Notes: a model not told the origin generated them from the sequence alone. Positions 48,146 through 56,902 are shown, counted from the stretch's first letter. The stretch is DNA of 64,000 bases from an uncultured Corynebacterium sp. (GCA_943914355.1 CALUBS010000011.1:1-64000); one strand, 5' to 3'. Program-made: numbers and translations.

Positions 48146-48619
48146 CTAAGAGTTAATGACGATGGTGCCGGTTGCTCGGTCGTGCATGCCGCGGCCGTCC
48201 GCGTCCACCATGGCGGCGGGGAAGATTACACCGGTAAGCAGCGTGCGCACTGCCGCGCGCCAGAAACCCACCTGCGCGCCCGGCACATCCAAGCGGGCCA
48301 CGCCCATGCCGAGGATGAGCATGCCCGGGGTGCGTGCAAATAGCCAGCCACATATGATGCCCATTAATGCCCAGAGGGCGTAGCCCAAGAAGGATACGCC
48401 GCCGAGCTGCGTGGTGAACATGAGGATGAGATTGGCCAGCAGCATGCAGATGATCCAGTCAATGGCTACGGCGCCTGCGCGGCGGCCGACCGACGCCATG
48501 GACCCAGGTCCGGATTCCGGCAAGCCCAAGTGTTCACCGGGCCACCGGCCGGGGGTTCCTGCATCGTCATATTCGCCCGGAATATTGGGCCCATCGAGCC
48601 ACGTGCGCTTGTCTGCCAT
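48146..48619 (-). CDS. RDD family membrane protein
   Basis: Small RDD-domain membrane protein (Rv2219A-like position) of unknown function; some family members transport ions. The 157 residues start at ATG 48619, with TAAATT seven bases upstream (leaderless pattern). A hydrophilic N-terminus (WLDGPNIPGEY, PGEHLGLPESG) precedes the RDD segment RRAGAVAIDWIICML (the Arg and Asp of the name). Two further helices follow and end at GMHDRATGTIVI, the usual C-terminus. It lies divergently from glnA, separated by 118 bases. Confidence 0.88.
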   Translation of the reverse strand: MADKRTWLDGPNIPGEYDDAGTPGRWPGEHLGLPESGPGSMASVGRRAGAVAIDWIICMLLANLILMFTTQLGGVSFLGYALWALMGIICGWLFARTPGMLILGMGVARLDVPGAQVGFWRAAVRTLLTGVIFPAAMVDADGRGMHDRATGTIVINS

Positions 48620-48626
48620 GCTCACC

Positions 48627-48632
48627 AATTTA
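48627..48632 (-). promoter_or_regulatory. Leaderless -10 for the RDD gene
   Basis: TAAATT on the minus strand, seven bases before ATG 48619. Confidence 0.5.
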
Positions 48633-48695
48633 GTTGCCCCTCTCCCAGAAGTGAAACGAGGCCAATGGCCATGCCGGGTGGATAAAACTAGTAGG

Positions 48696-48709
48696 CTATA
48701 GGCAGATAA
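48696..48709 (+). promoter_or_regulatory. AmtR-like operator upstream of glnA
   Basis: CTAT-AGGCAG-ATAA matches the AmtR core CTAT-N6-ATAG at seven of eight fixed positions. It lies 29-42 bases before the glnA start. AmtR represses glnA in C. glutamicum under nitrogen excess. The match is imperfect. Confidence 0.4.
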
Positions 48710-48737
48710 TTCATCGGCCAACAAACAGGAGGCAATC

Positions 48738-50171
48738 TTGTCTTTCGAGACAGTGCAGGACATCGTCCAATTTATTCAGGATGAGGACGTAAAGTTCGTG
48801 GATGTCCGCTTTACGGACGTCCCCGGCACCGAGCACCACTTTTCCATCCCTGCCAGCGAATTTACTGAAGAAGAAGCAGAAAATGGTTTGGCCTTTGATG
48901 GTTCTTCCATTCGTGGTTTTACCACCATCGAAGAATCCGATATGACGCTGCTGCCGGATCCGGCCACCGCACATATCGATCCCTTCCGTTCGGCGAAGAC
49001 CCTGAATATCAAGTTCTTCGTCCACGATCCCTTTACCTTTGAGCCTTTTACCCGTGACTCGCGCAATATTGCCCGCAAGGCCGAGGAATACTTGCAGTCC
49101 ACCGGCATCGCCGATACCTGTAACTTTGGCGCCGAGGCCGAGTTCTACCTCTTCGATTCCGTGCGCTATGGCACCGATATGCAGCACGGCTTCTTTGAGG
49201 TGGACTCCGATGAAGGCTGGTGGAACCGCGATAACGAGACCAACTTGGACGGCACTCCCAATACCGGTTACAAGACCCGCGTGAAGGGCGGCTACTTCCC
49301 TACCCCGCCGTACGATAAGCACAGCGAGGTCCGCGATGACATCGTGGCCAACCTGCAAGAGGTCGGCTTCCAGATCGAGCGCTTCCACCACGAGGTGGGC
49401 GCGGCCCAAAACGAGATCAACTACCGCTTCAACTCCCTGCTGCACGCCGGCGATGACATCCAGACCTTCAAGTACGTGGTCAAGCGCACCGCCCAGGAGT
49501 GGGGCAAAGCCGCGACCTTCATGCCAAAGCCACTGGCTGGCGATAATGGTTCCGGCATGCACGCCCACATGTCCCTGTGGAAGGACGGCGAGCCCCTTTT
49601 CCACGATGAGGCTGGTTACGCAGGGCTTTCCGATATCGCCCGCTACTTCATCGGCGGCATCCTGCACCACGCAGGCGCCGTGCTCGCCTTTACCAACCCA
49701 ACGCTGAACTCCTACCACCGCCTGGTTCCGGGCTTCGAGGCGCCGATCAACCTGGTGTACTCCCAGCGCAACCGTTCGGCTGCGATCCGCATTCCAATTA
49801 CCGGTTCCAACCCAAAGGCTAAGCGCATCGAGTTCCGCGCACCGGACCCATCCAGCAACCCATACCTGGCCTTTGCTGCCATGATGATGGCCGGTGTGGA
49901 TGGTGTGAAGAACCGCATCGAGCCGCACGCCCCGGTGGATAAGGACCTCTATGAGCTGCCGCCGGCAGAGGCTGAATCCATCCCGCAGGCACCGACCTCC
50001 CTGGAGGCTTCCTTGGAGGCGCTGAAGGAAGACATGGACTTCCTGACCGAGGGCGATGTCTTTACCGAGGATCTCCTCGAGACCTACATCAACTACAAGT
50101 ACGAAAACGAGATCAACCCCGCGCGCCTGCGTCCCACCCCGCAGGAGTTCGAGCTCTACTTTGACTGCTAA
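48738..50171 (+). CDS. glnA: GlnA, glutamine synthetase type I
   Basis: Main ammonium-assimilating enzyme, a dodecamer making glutamine from glutamate, ammonium and ATP. The 477-residue product starts at TTG 48738, with AGGAGG six bases upstream. It contains the N-terminal FDGSSIRGF, the active-site segments [14 protein letters not shown] and [18 protein letters not shown], and NRSAAIRIP. Tyr405 in [10 protein letters not shown] is the adenylylation site, so activity should be tuned by GlnE encoded at 58234-61293. A strong terminator follows. The TTG start and the AmtR-like site suggest control at two levels. Confidence 0.97.
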   Translation: MSFETVQDIVQFIQDEDVKFVDVRFTDVPGTEHHFSIPASEFTEEEAENGLAFDGSSIRGFTTIEESDMTLLPDPATAHIDPFRSAKTLNIKFFVHDPFTFEPFTRDSRNIARKAEEYLQSTGIADTCNFGAEAEFYLFDSVRYGTDMQHGFFEVDSDEGWWNRDNETNLDGTPNTGYKTRVKGGYFPTPPYDKHSEVRDDIVANLQEVGFQIERFHHEVGAAQNEINYRFNSLLHAGDDIQTFKYVVKRTAQEWGKAATFMPKPLAGDNGSGMHAHMSLWKDGEPLFHDEAGYAGLSDIARYFIGGILHHAGAVLAFTNPTLNSYHRLVPGFEAPINLVYSQRNRSAAIRIPITGSNPKAKRIEFRAPDPSSNPYLAFAAMMMAGVDGVKNRIEPHAPVDKDLYELPPAEAESIPQAPTSLEASLEALKEDMDFLTEGDVFTEDLLETYINYKYENEINPARLRPTPQEFELYFDC

Positions 50172-50206
50172 GGCGTCGCTAGTTCTCAGCTAGTTTCTCC
50201 TACAAG

Positions 50207-50246
50207 GCAGCCACCTAAACAATGCTTAGGTGGCTGCTTTCTTTTT
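50207..50246 (+). terminator. Strong intrinsic terminator after glnA
   Basis: Perfect 12-bp stem GCAGCCACCTAA (50207-50218) and TTAGGTGGCTGC (50226-50237), followed by TTTCTTTTT. Confidence 0.93.
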
Positions 50247-50389
50247 GCTTGCATCGGCACAGGTAAGCGTGCCCGAGAGTTTCGTCATACCCGCCGCCCA
50301 CTTTGACAGTGGCCGCTCCCCAGCGCGCACATGAGGGTTTTTACTAGGCAAAAAGTGGCGCAGTCTAAGTAAGAAGCTCTGGATGAAAC

Positions 50390-50395
50390 TAGAAT
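50390..50395 (+). promoter_or_regulatory. Leaderless -10 for the TDT transporter gene
   Basis: TAGAAT, seven bases before GTG 50403; no Shine-Dalgarno sequence. Confidence 0.55.
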
Positions 50396-50402
50396 CTGGG
50401 TA

Positions 50403-51347
50403 GTGACTGATAAATTCCGCCACCTTCCCCCGCCTGGTCCGGCTTGGGCCGGCAGCCTTATGGGTACTTCCATCGTCTCGCGCATGTTGGTTGAAGAAGA
50501 CATGTTTGTTGCCGCTGGTGTATTTGCTGCACTTGCGTGCGCTATCTTCGTTGTTTTGACCGCCGGTTACACCCGCTACCGCAGTCCGCGGTTTGAGCGG
50601 ACCACCATGGCGGAGTGGTCTATGTTTTTCATCGGCGTCCTCGCGCTTGGGGCGGCATTATCCGGTTTGACGGGCATTGGAATATTCCGCCTCGTCGGCC
50701 TTTGGGTGGGTGGTCCCGTCACCGTCATCACGTGGGGAATTCAGCTCACTCGCTTCGATGGAGAGCCGCGCTTTACCTGGGGTCTCCCTTTGGTTGGGCC
50801 GATGATTTCGGCATCGGTGGCTGGGTGGCTTGCCCTTGATTACGGGAAGACCTACCACATCATGGGCACCGTGCTCTTCGCTATGTCTTTGCTGACGGCA
50901 GTCCCGGTATTTGCCTACGTCTACTGGGCAGCCTGGCACGGCAAGGTGGATTTTAGTGGTGGAAAATCCGCCACCGCCTGGGTGCCACTGGGCGTGGTTG
51001 GGCAATCTACCACCGCAATGCAGATCCTCTACCCCGGCAGTGTCTCCGTGTACTACGGGCTTATTGCCCTAGCTATTGCCATCCCGCTATCGCTTTATGC
51101 GATGGTGACTTTTTATCCGCAAGCAGCCCGCTGGGTCCCCTATTCCCCTGCGTGGTGGGCGTGCACCTTCCCGCCTGGCACCGTGAGCATGGGCGGGCAT
51201 CAAACGGCATTGGTCAATGGCTCGGAGTGGCTTGACGTTGTCGCGCTGAGCATTCCCTTGCTCCTTATTGCGCACTGGTGCCTGTGCTCAGCGCGGTTCT
51301 TAGGCTGGCTCTGGGAAGGCCGCACGCGCAAAGAACTGTCTCACTAA
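50403..51347 (+). CDS. TDT (TehA/Mae1) family transporter
   Basis: Integral membrane protein with about ten hydrophobic helices, 314 residues, of the tellurite-resistance/dicarboxylate transporter family. The family includes SLAC1-type anion channels and malate exporters; the substrate here is unknown. Family-like segments are HLPPPGPAWAGSLMGTSIVSR at the N-terminus, FTWGLPLVGPMISASVAGW, and AWWACTFPPGTVSMGG near helix 9. GTG 50403 is predicted to be a leaderless start. It follows glnA but is separated by a terminator, so it is an independent unit, possibly with the small gene 31 bases downstream. Confidence 0.82.
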   Translation: MTDKFRHLPPPGPAWAGSLMGTSIVSRMLVEEDMFVAAGVFAALACAIFVVLTAGYTRYRSPRFERTTMAEWSMFFIGVLALGAALSGLTGIGIFRLVGLWVGGPVTVITWGIQLTRFDGEPRFTWGLPLVGPMISASVAGWLALDYGKTYHIMGTVLFAMSLLTAVPVFAYVYWAAWHGKVDFSGGKSATAWVPLGVVGQSTTAMQILYPGSVSVYYGLIALAIAIPLSLYAMVTFYPQAARWVPYSPAWWACTFPPGTVSMGGHQTALVNGSEWLDVVALSIPLLLIAHWCLCSARFLGWLWEGRTRKELSH

Positions 51348-51366
51348 GGGATGTCCTTACCTCGTC

Positions 51367-51372
51367 TATCAT
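51367..51372 (+). promoter_or_regulatory. Leaderless -10 for the gene at 51379
   Basis: TATCAT, six bases before ATG 51379. Confidence 0.5.
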
Positions 51373-51378
51373 CGGGCC

Positions 51379-51753
51379 ATGAGCTCTTCGCCTATTACCT
51401 TCATCGCCTGGGATGCTGCGGACCTTGCTGGAGTGCGGGAGGTGCTCGCCGGCTTGCGGCGCGACGGGGTCTTCTTGTACCGAGCAGGCCTAACGCTTGA
51501 AACCTCCTGGCTTGGCGATGCCGCCCAGGATTTCTATGGCACCGCCTGGGAATGGGGTCCAAAAGATAGCGAGCTATTTTTTGAGCTGGCGCGCCGCGGC
51601 AAGCTGCTGATGACGATCGATGCCACGGTCATATGCTGCGGATCCGATAAAGACGCGGCGGAGGCTCAGGAGTGTATCGCCCAAGAGTTGGTTGTAGCGA
51701 GCAGCGCCGAGGAGCTACGACACCTGCTTATTGACACGCAGGAGACGCGCTAG
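51379..51753 (+). CDS. Small soluble protein of unknown function
   Basis: I do not recognise it. The 124-residue, acidic, cytoplasmic-looking protein has alternating beta and alpha segments (ITFIAWDAADLAGVREVLAG, VFLYRAGLTLETSW, LLMTIDATVICCGSDKD, AEELRHLLID) without transmembrane helices or a signal peptide. Two adjacent Cys (about 94-95) are present. It starts 31 bases after the TDT gene, with its own candidate promoter. Its last four bases overlap the end of the convergent Nudix gene. Confidence 0.65.
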   Translation: MSSSPITFIAWDAADLAGVREVLAGLRRDGVFLYRAGLTLETSWLGDAAQDFYGTAWEWGPKDSELFFELARRGKLLMTIDATVICCGSDKDAAEAQECIAQELVVASSAEELRHLLIDTQETR

Positions 51754-52295
51754 AGCCCGGGCTGCTCGCTGCGCTTCATCCAGCCCATGCGGGGAGAAAA
51801 GCCTTGCGGGTGCTTGAGATGCACCACGGCATCCGCGATCATCAGGCGATGGCGGCGCGACAAGCTATCCGGAAGGTGGGCCACCGAGAACCACTGCGCT
51901 TCAGTATTTTCTTCATCGCTGATGACGGGCTCAGCACCGTCGGCAACAGACAGGCGCAGCGCAGTTCCCATGAACATGCATTCATCGCCATTGGGATAGG
52001 TCACTGGGCCGGATTGGCCAACGCCGAGGAGCGCTTCCACCTTGGCATCGAGGCCTACCTCTTCCTTGACCTCGCGTAAGGCGGTGGTCGTAATCTCCTC
52101 GCCAGGCTCACAAATCCCTTCCACAGGAGTCCACACGGCATTATCGGCGCGCTTTACCAGCAGTACGGATGGCACCTCCCACAGCGCCGCACCGGTTGGT
52201 ACATCGCGGAGAATGATGGCACTGCACGCGGGGACGAAGATCTGATCGTGGCCGATGGATTCGCGCAGCTTCACAATATAATCAGGCGTTGGCAT
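51750..52295 (-). CDS. Nudix hydrolase
   Basis: Predicted to hydrolyse a nucleoside diphosphate linked to another moiety; the substrate is unknown. The start is ATG 52295 (MPTPDYIVKLRESIGHDQIF), giving 181 residues, with TACGCT seven bases upstream. The Nudix box is complete at about 68-90: G-x5-E-x7-RE-x2-EE-x-G, seen as GICEPGEEITTTALREVKEE followed by VGL. The N-terminal LRESIGHDQIFVPAC is a common lead-in of actinobacterial NUDIX proteins that act on nucleotide pools. Convergent with the gene at 51379. Confidence 0.93.
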   Translation of the reverse strand: MPTPDYIVKLRESIGHDQIFVPACSAIILRDVPTGAALWEVPSVLLVKRADNAVWTPVEGICEPGEEITTTALREVKEEVGLDAKVEALLGVGQSGPVTYPNGDECMFMGTALRLSVADGAEPVISDEENTEAQWFSVAHLPDSLSRRHRLMIADAVVHLKHPQGFSPRMGWMKRSEQPGL

Positions 52296-52302
52296 ACCAC
52301 CT

Positions 52303-52308
52303 AGCGTA
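52303..52308 (-). promoter_or_regulatory. Leaderless -10 for the Nudix gene
   Basis: TACGCT on the minus strand, seven bases before ATG 52295. Confidence 0.45.
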
Positions 52309-52325
52309 GCCAATCTTGCCCGATG

Positions 52326-53171
52326 CTATGCCACGGGGCCGAGGACCTTCAGCGCCAGTGCTTGGATATCCGGTGCGGTGGTAAAGGCCACGTCAATGGT
52401 TTGTTGCGTGTCTTCACAGCTATGCCCCTCGTCCAAGGGCTCGGTAATTCCAGAGACCAGCCCCACGATGGTCTGCCGGCCATCGACATCGCCGTAGACA
52501 GGCCCGCCGGAATCCCCGACGGCGCTGCACACCTCCGCCAAGGCGGCGTTGGAATCGTGTTCTAGGCCCTGATAGTTCAGCTGTGTGGAATCCACCGAGT
52601 TTTTCAGGTTCCCACAGGTCACAATGGTGGAACTGCCTAGCTTGCACACCGCATCCGGCAATTTGTCTAGCTGCGTCGCCACGGTGGTGGCTACCTCGCC
52701 TGGGGTGAAGTAGTCCGCGTCGCGGTACAGCTCGATGAAGGCAACGTCCAAGTGATTGGTCTCCTCGGCAAAGAAGTCCGAATAGATCACCTCGCCTACT
52801 GGATCGGCTGGGTAGGCAAAGTCACCCTCTTGGGTTCCGGCCCAGACCTTATCGCCAGGTTTGCCGCAATGGGAGGCTGTCACGGCGATGGTGCGGCCAT
52901 CGGCAAGCGCGAAAGACCACGCCGCGGTGCAGGACTGGAAGTTAAAGTACTCGCCCGGCTGCGGGTCACTCGTGGTTAAATTCAGCGCGGCGCCTGGAGG
53001 TACCGGCACCACCGCGGGCTCATAAAATTCATTCGGCGGTGCCGGCGGTGGTGTGTCAGTGGATTGCGCAACCACTTCATCCGGCTGCCGGGCAGCATCG
53101 GTGCTACACGATGCCACCATAAACAGCCCTGCTGCTGCCAGCAGGCTACTGGCTATCCGTACCCGCGTCAC
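52326..53171 (-). CDS. Trypsin-like serine protease, predicted lipoprotein
   Basis: Exported S1-family serine protease of 281 residues. The signal peptide ends in the lipobox VASC (Cys22), so it is probably membrane-anchored on the outer side. A Pro-rich linker (about 35-62) follows. The catalytic triad is complete: His101 (TASHCG), Asp142 (HLDVAF) and Ser221 (GDSGGP). Six or more Cys in the mature part suggest disulfides, consistent with the extracytoplasmic site. The GTG start lies inside the 3' end of the preceding small gene (26-base overlap), which suggests translational coupling. The target is unknown. Confidence 0.9.
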   Translation of the reverse strand: MTRVRIASSLLAAAGLFMVASCSTDAARQPDEVVAQSTDTPPPAPPNEFYEPAVVPVPPGAALNLTTSDPQPGEYFNFQSCTAAWSFALADGRTIAVTASHCGKPGDKVWAGTQEGDFAYPADPVGEVIYSDFFAEETNHLDVAFIELYRDADYFTPGEVATTVATQLDKLPDAVCKLGSSTIVTCGNLKNSVDSTQLNYQGLEHDSNAALAEVCSAVGDSGGPVYGDVDGRQTIVGLVSGITEPLDEGHSCEDTQQTIDVAFTTAPDIQALALKVLGPVA

Positions 53172-53292
53172 CTGCAGAGTCCTTATCCTGTTCTTCCTTA
53201 TCCGCCTCTGCTTGTGCTTTTAAATCGCGGATGAATTTTTCCGGATCGAATTCGGTATAGTGCTCCGGTCCAGCGAAGTTTTCTAATGCCAT
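53146..53292 (-). CDS. Small 48-residue acidic protein between thrC and the protease
   Basis: Short gene with a good ribosome-binding site (GGAGGTG, ten bases before ATG 53292). It encodes 48 residues: an aromatic N-terminal part (ALENFAGPEHYTEFDPEKF) and a charged helical tail rich in Asp, Glu and Lys. It starts 7 bases after the thrC stop and overlaps the protease start by 26 bases, so the three genes form a tight unit. There is no signal peptide. The family is not recognised. Confidence 0.6.
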   Translation of the reverse strand: MALENFAGPEHYTEFDPEKFIRDLKAQAEADKEEQDKDSAGDAGTDSQ

Positions 53293-53299
53293 GTGGTGG

Positions 53300-54742
53300 C
53301 TACACCTCCGTGTTCTTGATGCTCGAGGTAATAAAGTCCTTGACCGCTGCAGCATCGTTGGGCAGATCCGCCACGTGGCGCTCCGCGCTCAGGATGTCAG
53401 CAAAACGCTCGGGTGGCTGCGGTGCGCTCCCGATGGCCTCGGTGATGGTTTCGCTGAATTTTACCGGCAGTGCCGTCTCTAAGCAGACGATGGGCGTCGT
53501 CACGCCCTCTTTTTGGGCCGCCCGCGCCACCTTGATGCCATCGGCCGTGTGCGGATCCGCCAGGTAACCATAACGTTCGTTCACATCCTTGATGGTGGCA
53601 AGGCGGTCATCATGGGTGGAGGAACCGGACAAAAAACCGTAGTCTTCACGCGCGGCCGTAATGAGGTCTTCTTCAAGGTTAAACCCGCCTTCTTTGACCT
53701 TAGTGCCAAAGAGATCCGCAACGCGCGCAGCATCGCGGCCTAAAAGATCGAATGCAAAGCGCTCGAAATTGGAGGCGCGGGAAATATCCATCGACGGCGA
53801 TGAGGTGGCCATGGTTTCCGCGGCTGGGCGCGGGCGGTAGTTTCCGGTGCGGAAGAACTCATCCAAAACGTCATTCTCATTCGTCGCCACGATGAGGCGA
53901 TCGATGGGAAGGCCCATGCTGCGAGCGATATGCCCGGCGCAAATATCGCCGAAGTTACCGGTAGGAACGCTAAAGGAAACCTTTTGCTCGTTATTATCGG
54001 TGACCTTGATCCAGCAGGAAATATAGTAAACCACCTGGGCTAGCAGGCGCGCCCAGTTAATGGAGTTGACCGCACCGATGCGGTAGTTGGCCTTAAATTC
54101 CGCATCGCTGGAGACGGCCTTTACCACGTCCTGGCAATCATCAAAGACACCGTCGAGGGCGATATTGAAGATATTCGGATCATCCAAGCCAAACATTTGC
54201 GCCTGTTGGAAGGCGGTCATGCGCCCGGCTGGGGTCAACATGAAAACGCGGATGCCGTCGCGACCACGCATGGCGTATTCGGCGGAAGAGCCGGTATCGC
54301 CAGAGGTAGCGCCCAAAATATTCAGCGTCTCCCCGCGGCGGGCAAGCTCGTATTCAAAAAGCTCGCCCAAAAGCTGCATGGCCATGTCTTTAAATGCAGC
54401 GGTGGGCCCCTCAGAAAGGTGACCGATAAAGAGGTCATCTCCTAGTTCAGTGACGGGGACGATCTCAGGGGAGGCAAACTTCGGGCTGGTATATGCCCGG
54501 GCGGTGATTTTATCCAGATCTTCCTCTGGAATATCATCGATGAACAGCTTGATGACCTCGGCCGCAAGGGCGGCATAGCCGTCGGTTTTAGCCACTTCAC
54601 GCCACGCATCCAGCGTGGCGGAGTCCAGTTGCGGGTAGGTTTCAGGCAGGTATAGGCCACCATCGGGCGCGAGCCCTCCTAAGAGGATATCCGTAAAGGA
54701 TGCGGGCTGGCCGGTGGTATCACGGGTCGAAATATACTTCAC
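53300..54742 (-). CDS. thrC: ThrC, threonine synthase
   Basis: PLP enzyme converting O-phosphohomoserine to threonine. The start is GTG 54742 (KYISTRDTTGQPASFTDILL), giving 480 residues; TAGGAT lies seven bases upstream (leaderless). The PLP lysine is about 118 in GPTAAFKDMAMQLLGE, followed by LGATSGDTGSSAEYAMRG, which holds the phosphate-binding loop, and SVPTGNFGDICAG. Size and motifs place it with the long fungal/corynebacterial subgroup. It is divergent from the MFS gene, with 38 bases between start codons. Confidence 0.96.
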   Translation of the reverse strand: MKYISTRDTTGQPASFTDILLGGLAPDGGLYLPETYPQLDSATLDAWREVAKTDGYAALAAEVIKLFIDDIPEEDLDKITARAYTSPKFASPEIVPVTELGDDLFIGHLSEGPTAAFKDMAMQLLGELFEYELARRGETLNILGATSGDTGSSAEYAMRGRDGIRVFMLTPAGRMTAFQQAQMFGLDDPNIFNIALDGVFDDCQDVVKAVSSDAEFKANYRIGAVNSINWARLLAQVVYYISCWIKVTDNNEQKVSFSVPTGNFGDICAGHIARSMGLPIDRLIVATNENDVLDEFFRTGNYRPRPAAETMATSSPSMDISRASNFERFAFDLLGRDAARVADLFGTKVKEGGFNLEEDLITAAREDYGFLSGSSTHDDRLATIKDVNERYGYLADPHTADGIKVARAAQKEGVTTPIVCLETALPVKFSETITEAIGSAPQPPERFADILSAERHVADLPNDAAAVKDFITSSIKNTEV

Positions 54743-54749
54743 AAGATGA

Positions 54750-54773
54750 ATCCTAGTAGTTAACGCGTAAGGT
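54750..54773. promoter_or_regulatory. Divergent leaderless promoters for thrC and the MFS gene
   Basis: Minus strand: TAGGAT (54755-54750), seven bases before GTG 54742. Plus strand: TAAGGT (54768-54773), seven bases before ATG 54781. The two -10 elements are only 12 bases apart. Confidence 0.55.
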
Positions 54774-54780
54774 ATCAGCC

Positions 54781-56088
54781 ATGTCGCAGCCAAATCCAAG
54801 AGAAGTTATCACAACCCAGGCGTTAATGATTTGGGTGGCGGCCATGGCGGTCTACCTCGTAGCCATTACCGGGCGGTCTTCCTTCGGCGTAGCCGGACTC
54901 GATGCTATCGAGCGCTTCGACGTCGATGCTGGGCGCATCGCGGTATTTACCTCCGTGCAATTGGGTGTCTATGCCATCGCGCAAATCCCCACCGGCATGC
55001 TGATCGATAAATTTGGCCCCCGCATCCTGCTCGTGGTGGGCGCGGTCATTATGGGCGTAGGCCAGGTCATGCTCGGCTTTACCAGCAATTACGGGGTAGC
55101 CATCTTCGCGCGCGTGCTCATCGGCGCCGGCGATGCCACGGGCTTCCTGTCGGTAATGCGCATCCTACCCTACTGGTTCCCTCTACACCGCACGCCGATG
55201 TTTACCCAGGTGACCTCCTCGATTGGCCAGATGGGCCAATTCATTTCCGCCGTCCCCTTCCTCTGGTTGCTCGGAACGGCGGGATGGACGGCAGCATTCG
55301 TAACCTTGGGTGCAGTAGGCATCCTCGTCGCCATTGCCGCCGCCGTCGCGGTCGCTGACTCCCCAGAGAAGCTCGGGGTTATTCCGCTGGAGAAGGAACC
55401 ACCCAATTCCCAGGGCAGCAGCATCGGCGCGCGCTTGAAGGCGGTCTTTACCTCGCCCATCGCCTGGCAGGCATACTTTATTCACTACAGCGGGATGTTG
55501 CCGCTGATTGTCTTTGTCATGCTGTGGGGCATGCCCATGATGACCCAAGGCATGGAACTATCCAAGGGCAAGGCCAGCCTCGTGCTGACCCTCTTGGCGG
55601 TATTTTTGGTTCTGGTCGGACCCTTGCACGGCCGGATTTCCTCCCGTGCGCAGAATATCCGCCCGTGGGTCGCGCTCGGGTTCGTCAGCCTGCACGTGCT
55701 GACCTGGGTACTATTCTTCGCCTTCGGCACCGGCGGGGGTTTGGCAGCCATCACTGCGGTCTCCTTTATCTTGGCGCTGTGCACGCCGACGGCGAATTAT
55801 GGCTTCGACATCATCCGCGAGAACATGGACCGCTCTGTCGTCGCTACCGCAACCGGCTTAGGCAATATGGGCGGGTTTACCTCCGGCATGTTGGGTGCGC
55901 AATTATTCGGCATGGTCTTGGATCACTCTGCCGATGCCCCCAAGTACTCCATGCCCGATTTCACTTCCGCAGCCCTCGCCGTTCTAGCCGTATGGCTGTG
56001 CGGCATGGCCGGCGTCGTCATCACCCACATCCTGCGCCGGCGCGGTGGCTATGCGGGGCCTTCGGTGCGGATCGTGGAAGTTACCTAG
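54781..56088 (+). CDS. Major facilitator superfamily transporter
   Basis: Membrane transporter of 435 residues with twelve predicted helices; the substrate is unknown. The MFS motif A between helices 2 and 3 reads GMLIDKFGPRILLVVGA (about 73-89). The segment GAGDATGFLSVMRILPYWF (about 117-135) and the N-terminal SSFGVAGLDAIERF resemble the nitrate/nitrite porter-like and CynX-like subgroups. The predicted leaderless start is ATG 54781. It is divergent from thrC; export of an amino acid is possible but only suggested by the neighbour. Confidence 0.88.
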   Translation: MSQPNPREVITTQALMIWVAAMAVYLVAITGRSSFGVAGLDAIERFDVDAGRIAVFTSVQLGVYAIAQIPTGMLIDKFGPRILLVVGAVIMGVGQVMLGFTSNYGVAIFARVLIGAGDATGFLSVMRILPYWFPLHRTPMFTQVTSSIGQMGQFISAVPFLWLLGTAGWTAAFVTLGAVGILVAIAAAVAVADSPEKLGVIPLEKEPPNSQGSSIGARLKAVFTSPIAWQAYFIHYSGMLPLIVFVMLWGMPMMTQGMELSKGKASLVLTLLAVFLVLVGPLHGRISSRAQNIRPWVALGFVSLHVLTWVLFFAFGTGGGLAAITAVSFILALCTPTANYGFDIIRENMDRSVVATATGLGNMGGFTSGMLGAQLFGMVLDHSADAPKYSMPDFTSAALAVLAVWLCGMAGVVITHILRRRGGYAGPSVRIVEVT

Positions 56089-56093
56089 CGGCT

Positions 56094-56855
56094 TTATTGA
56101 GGCCTTTCGGCCTCATCTGTTGCTATCTCCGTCGCGCCAGTCTCCTCTGCCTCTGGGTCCAAGATAAATTTGATAGTTCCTTCTGGATACGCGAGGAACT
56201 CCCTGGTGGCAGCCACAGCTTCGGCCTCATCAAAGGAAATGCGCTGGAAGCCGGTATCATTTAATTCCACGATATCGGCATTGGGGCAGCCCAGTAATAT
56301 CGGTGAATGCGTAGCGATAAATACCTGCGCGCCGCGGTCAACGGCTTGGGCGATTTCAGCGATCAGCGCCAATTGCCGGACTACGGATAAGCCCGATTCT
56401 GGCTCGTCCAAGATATATACTCCCGCGCCATCGACGCGCTCATAGAGCACATCGAAGACGGATTCGCCGTGCGAGCGGGCCTGCACATCCGCCTGGGTAG
56501 GCAGGGTGGAACGCCCGCCGGATTCCTCCGGGGATTGCTCGCGCGTCAGGAGGTATTCGTGGGTTTCTGCGCGCAGGAAGTATGCCCGCTGAATAAGCCC
56601 CGTGCGCTCGCAGGCCACCGGGCTTAACGGCACGATTGCTTCCGGATCCCCCATTCGGCCACCCTTGGGAGAGCACCCAAGATCTGTTGCCATGGCGGCC
56701 AATAGGCTGGATTTTCCTATACCGTTATCACCGACGAAAATCGTCACCGGGCGGGTAAAGGAAAAACGCCTTAAATCTGCCAGGTAATCGAAGACTGGCA
56801 GGCTGCGGCGATAATCCCGCGGCATGGATTTCAGGCGGACGGCATCAACCAACAT
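56094..56855 (-). CDS. Stand-alone AAA/ABC-type ATPase
   Basis: Soluble P-loop ATPase of 253 residues related to the AAA_21 / RecF-SMC-like group. Walker A is GDNGIGKSS (about 42-50), the signature-like ARSHGESVFDVL is at about 126-137, Walker B is YILDEPESGLS (about 147-157), and the switch is ATHSPILL (about 178-185). There is no transmembrane domain and no permease gene adjacent, so it is not a transporter subunit. Such small ATPases are widespread, and their role is mostly unknown. TAAAGT lies seven bases before ATG 56855. Convergent with the MFS gene (5-base gap). Confidence 0.85.
   Translation of the reverse strand: MLVDAVRLKSMPRDYRRSLPVFDYLADLRRFSFTRPVTIFVGDNGIGKSSLLAAMATDLGCSPKGGRMGDPEAIVPLSPVACERTGLIQRAYFLRAETHEYLLTREQSPEESGGRSTLPTQADVQARSHGESVFDVLYERVDGAGVYILDEPESGLSVVRQLALIAEIAQAVDRGAQVFIATHSPILLGCPNADIVELNDTGFQRISFDEAEAVAATREFLAYPEGTIKFILDPEAEETGATEIATDEAERPQ
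56098..56115. terminator. Hairpin at the convergent ends of the MFS and ATPase genes
   Basis: TGAGGCC (56098-56104) and GGCCTCA (56109-56115) with a 4-base loop, inside the last codons of the ATPase gene and 10 bases past the MFS stop. No clear T-tract. Confidence 0.4.
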
Positions 56856-56862
56856 GCTTGGT

Positions 56863-56868
56863 ACTTTA
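56863..56868 (-). promoter_or_regulatory. Leaderless -10 for the ATPase gene
   Basis: TAAAGT on the minus strand, seven bases before ATG 56855. Confidence 0.5.
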
Positions 56869-56902
56869 GCAGCAGCGGCGGTGCTTGGACGGGGTCTTCA
56901 CG

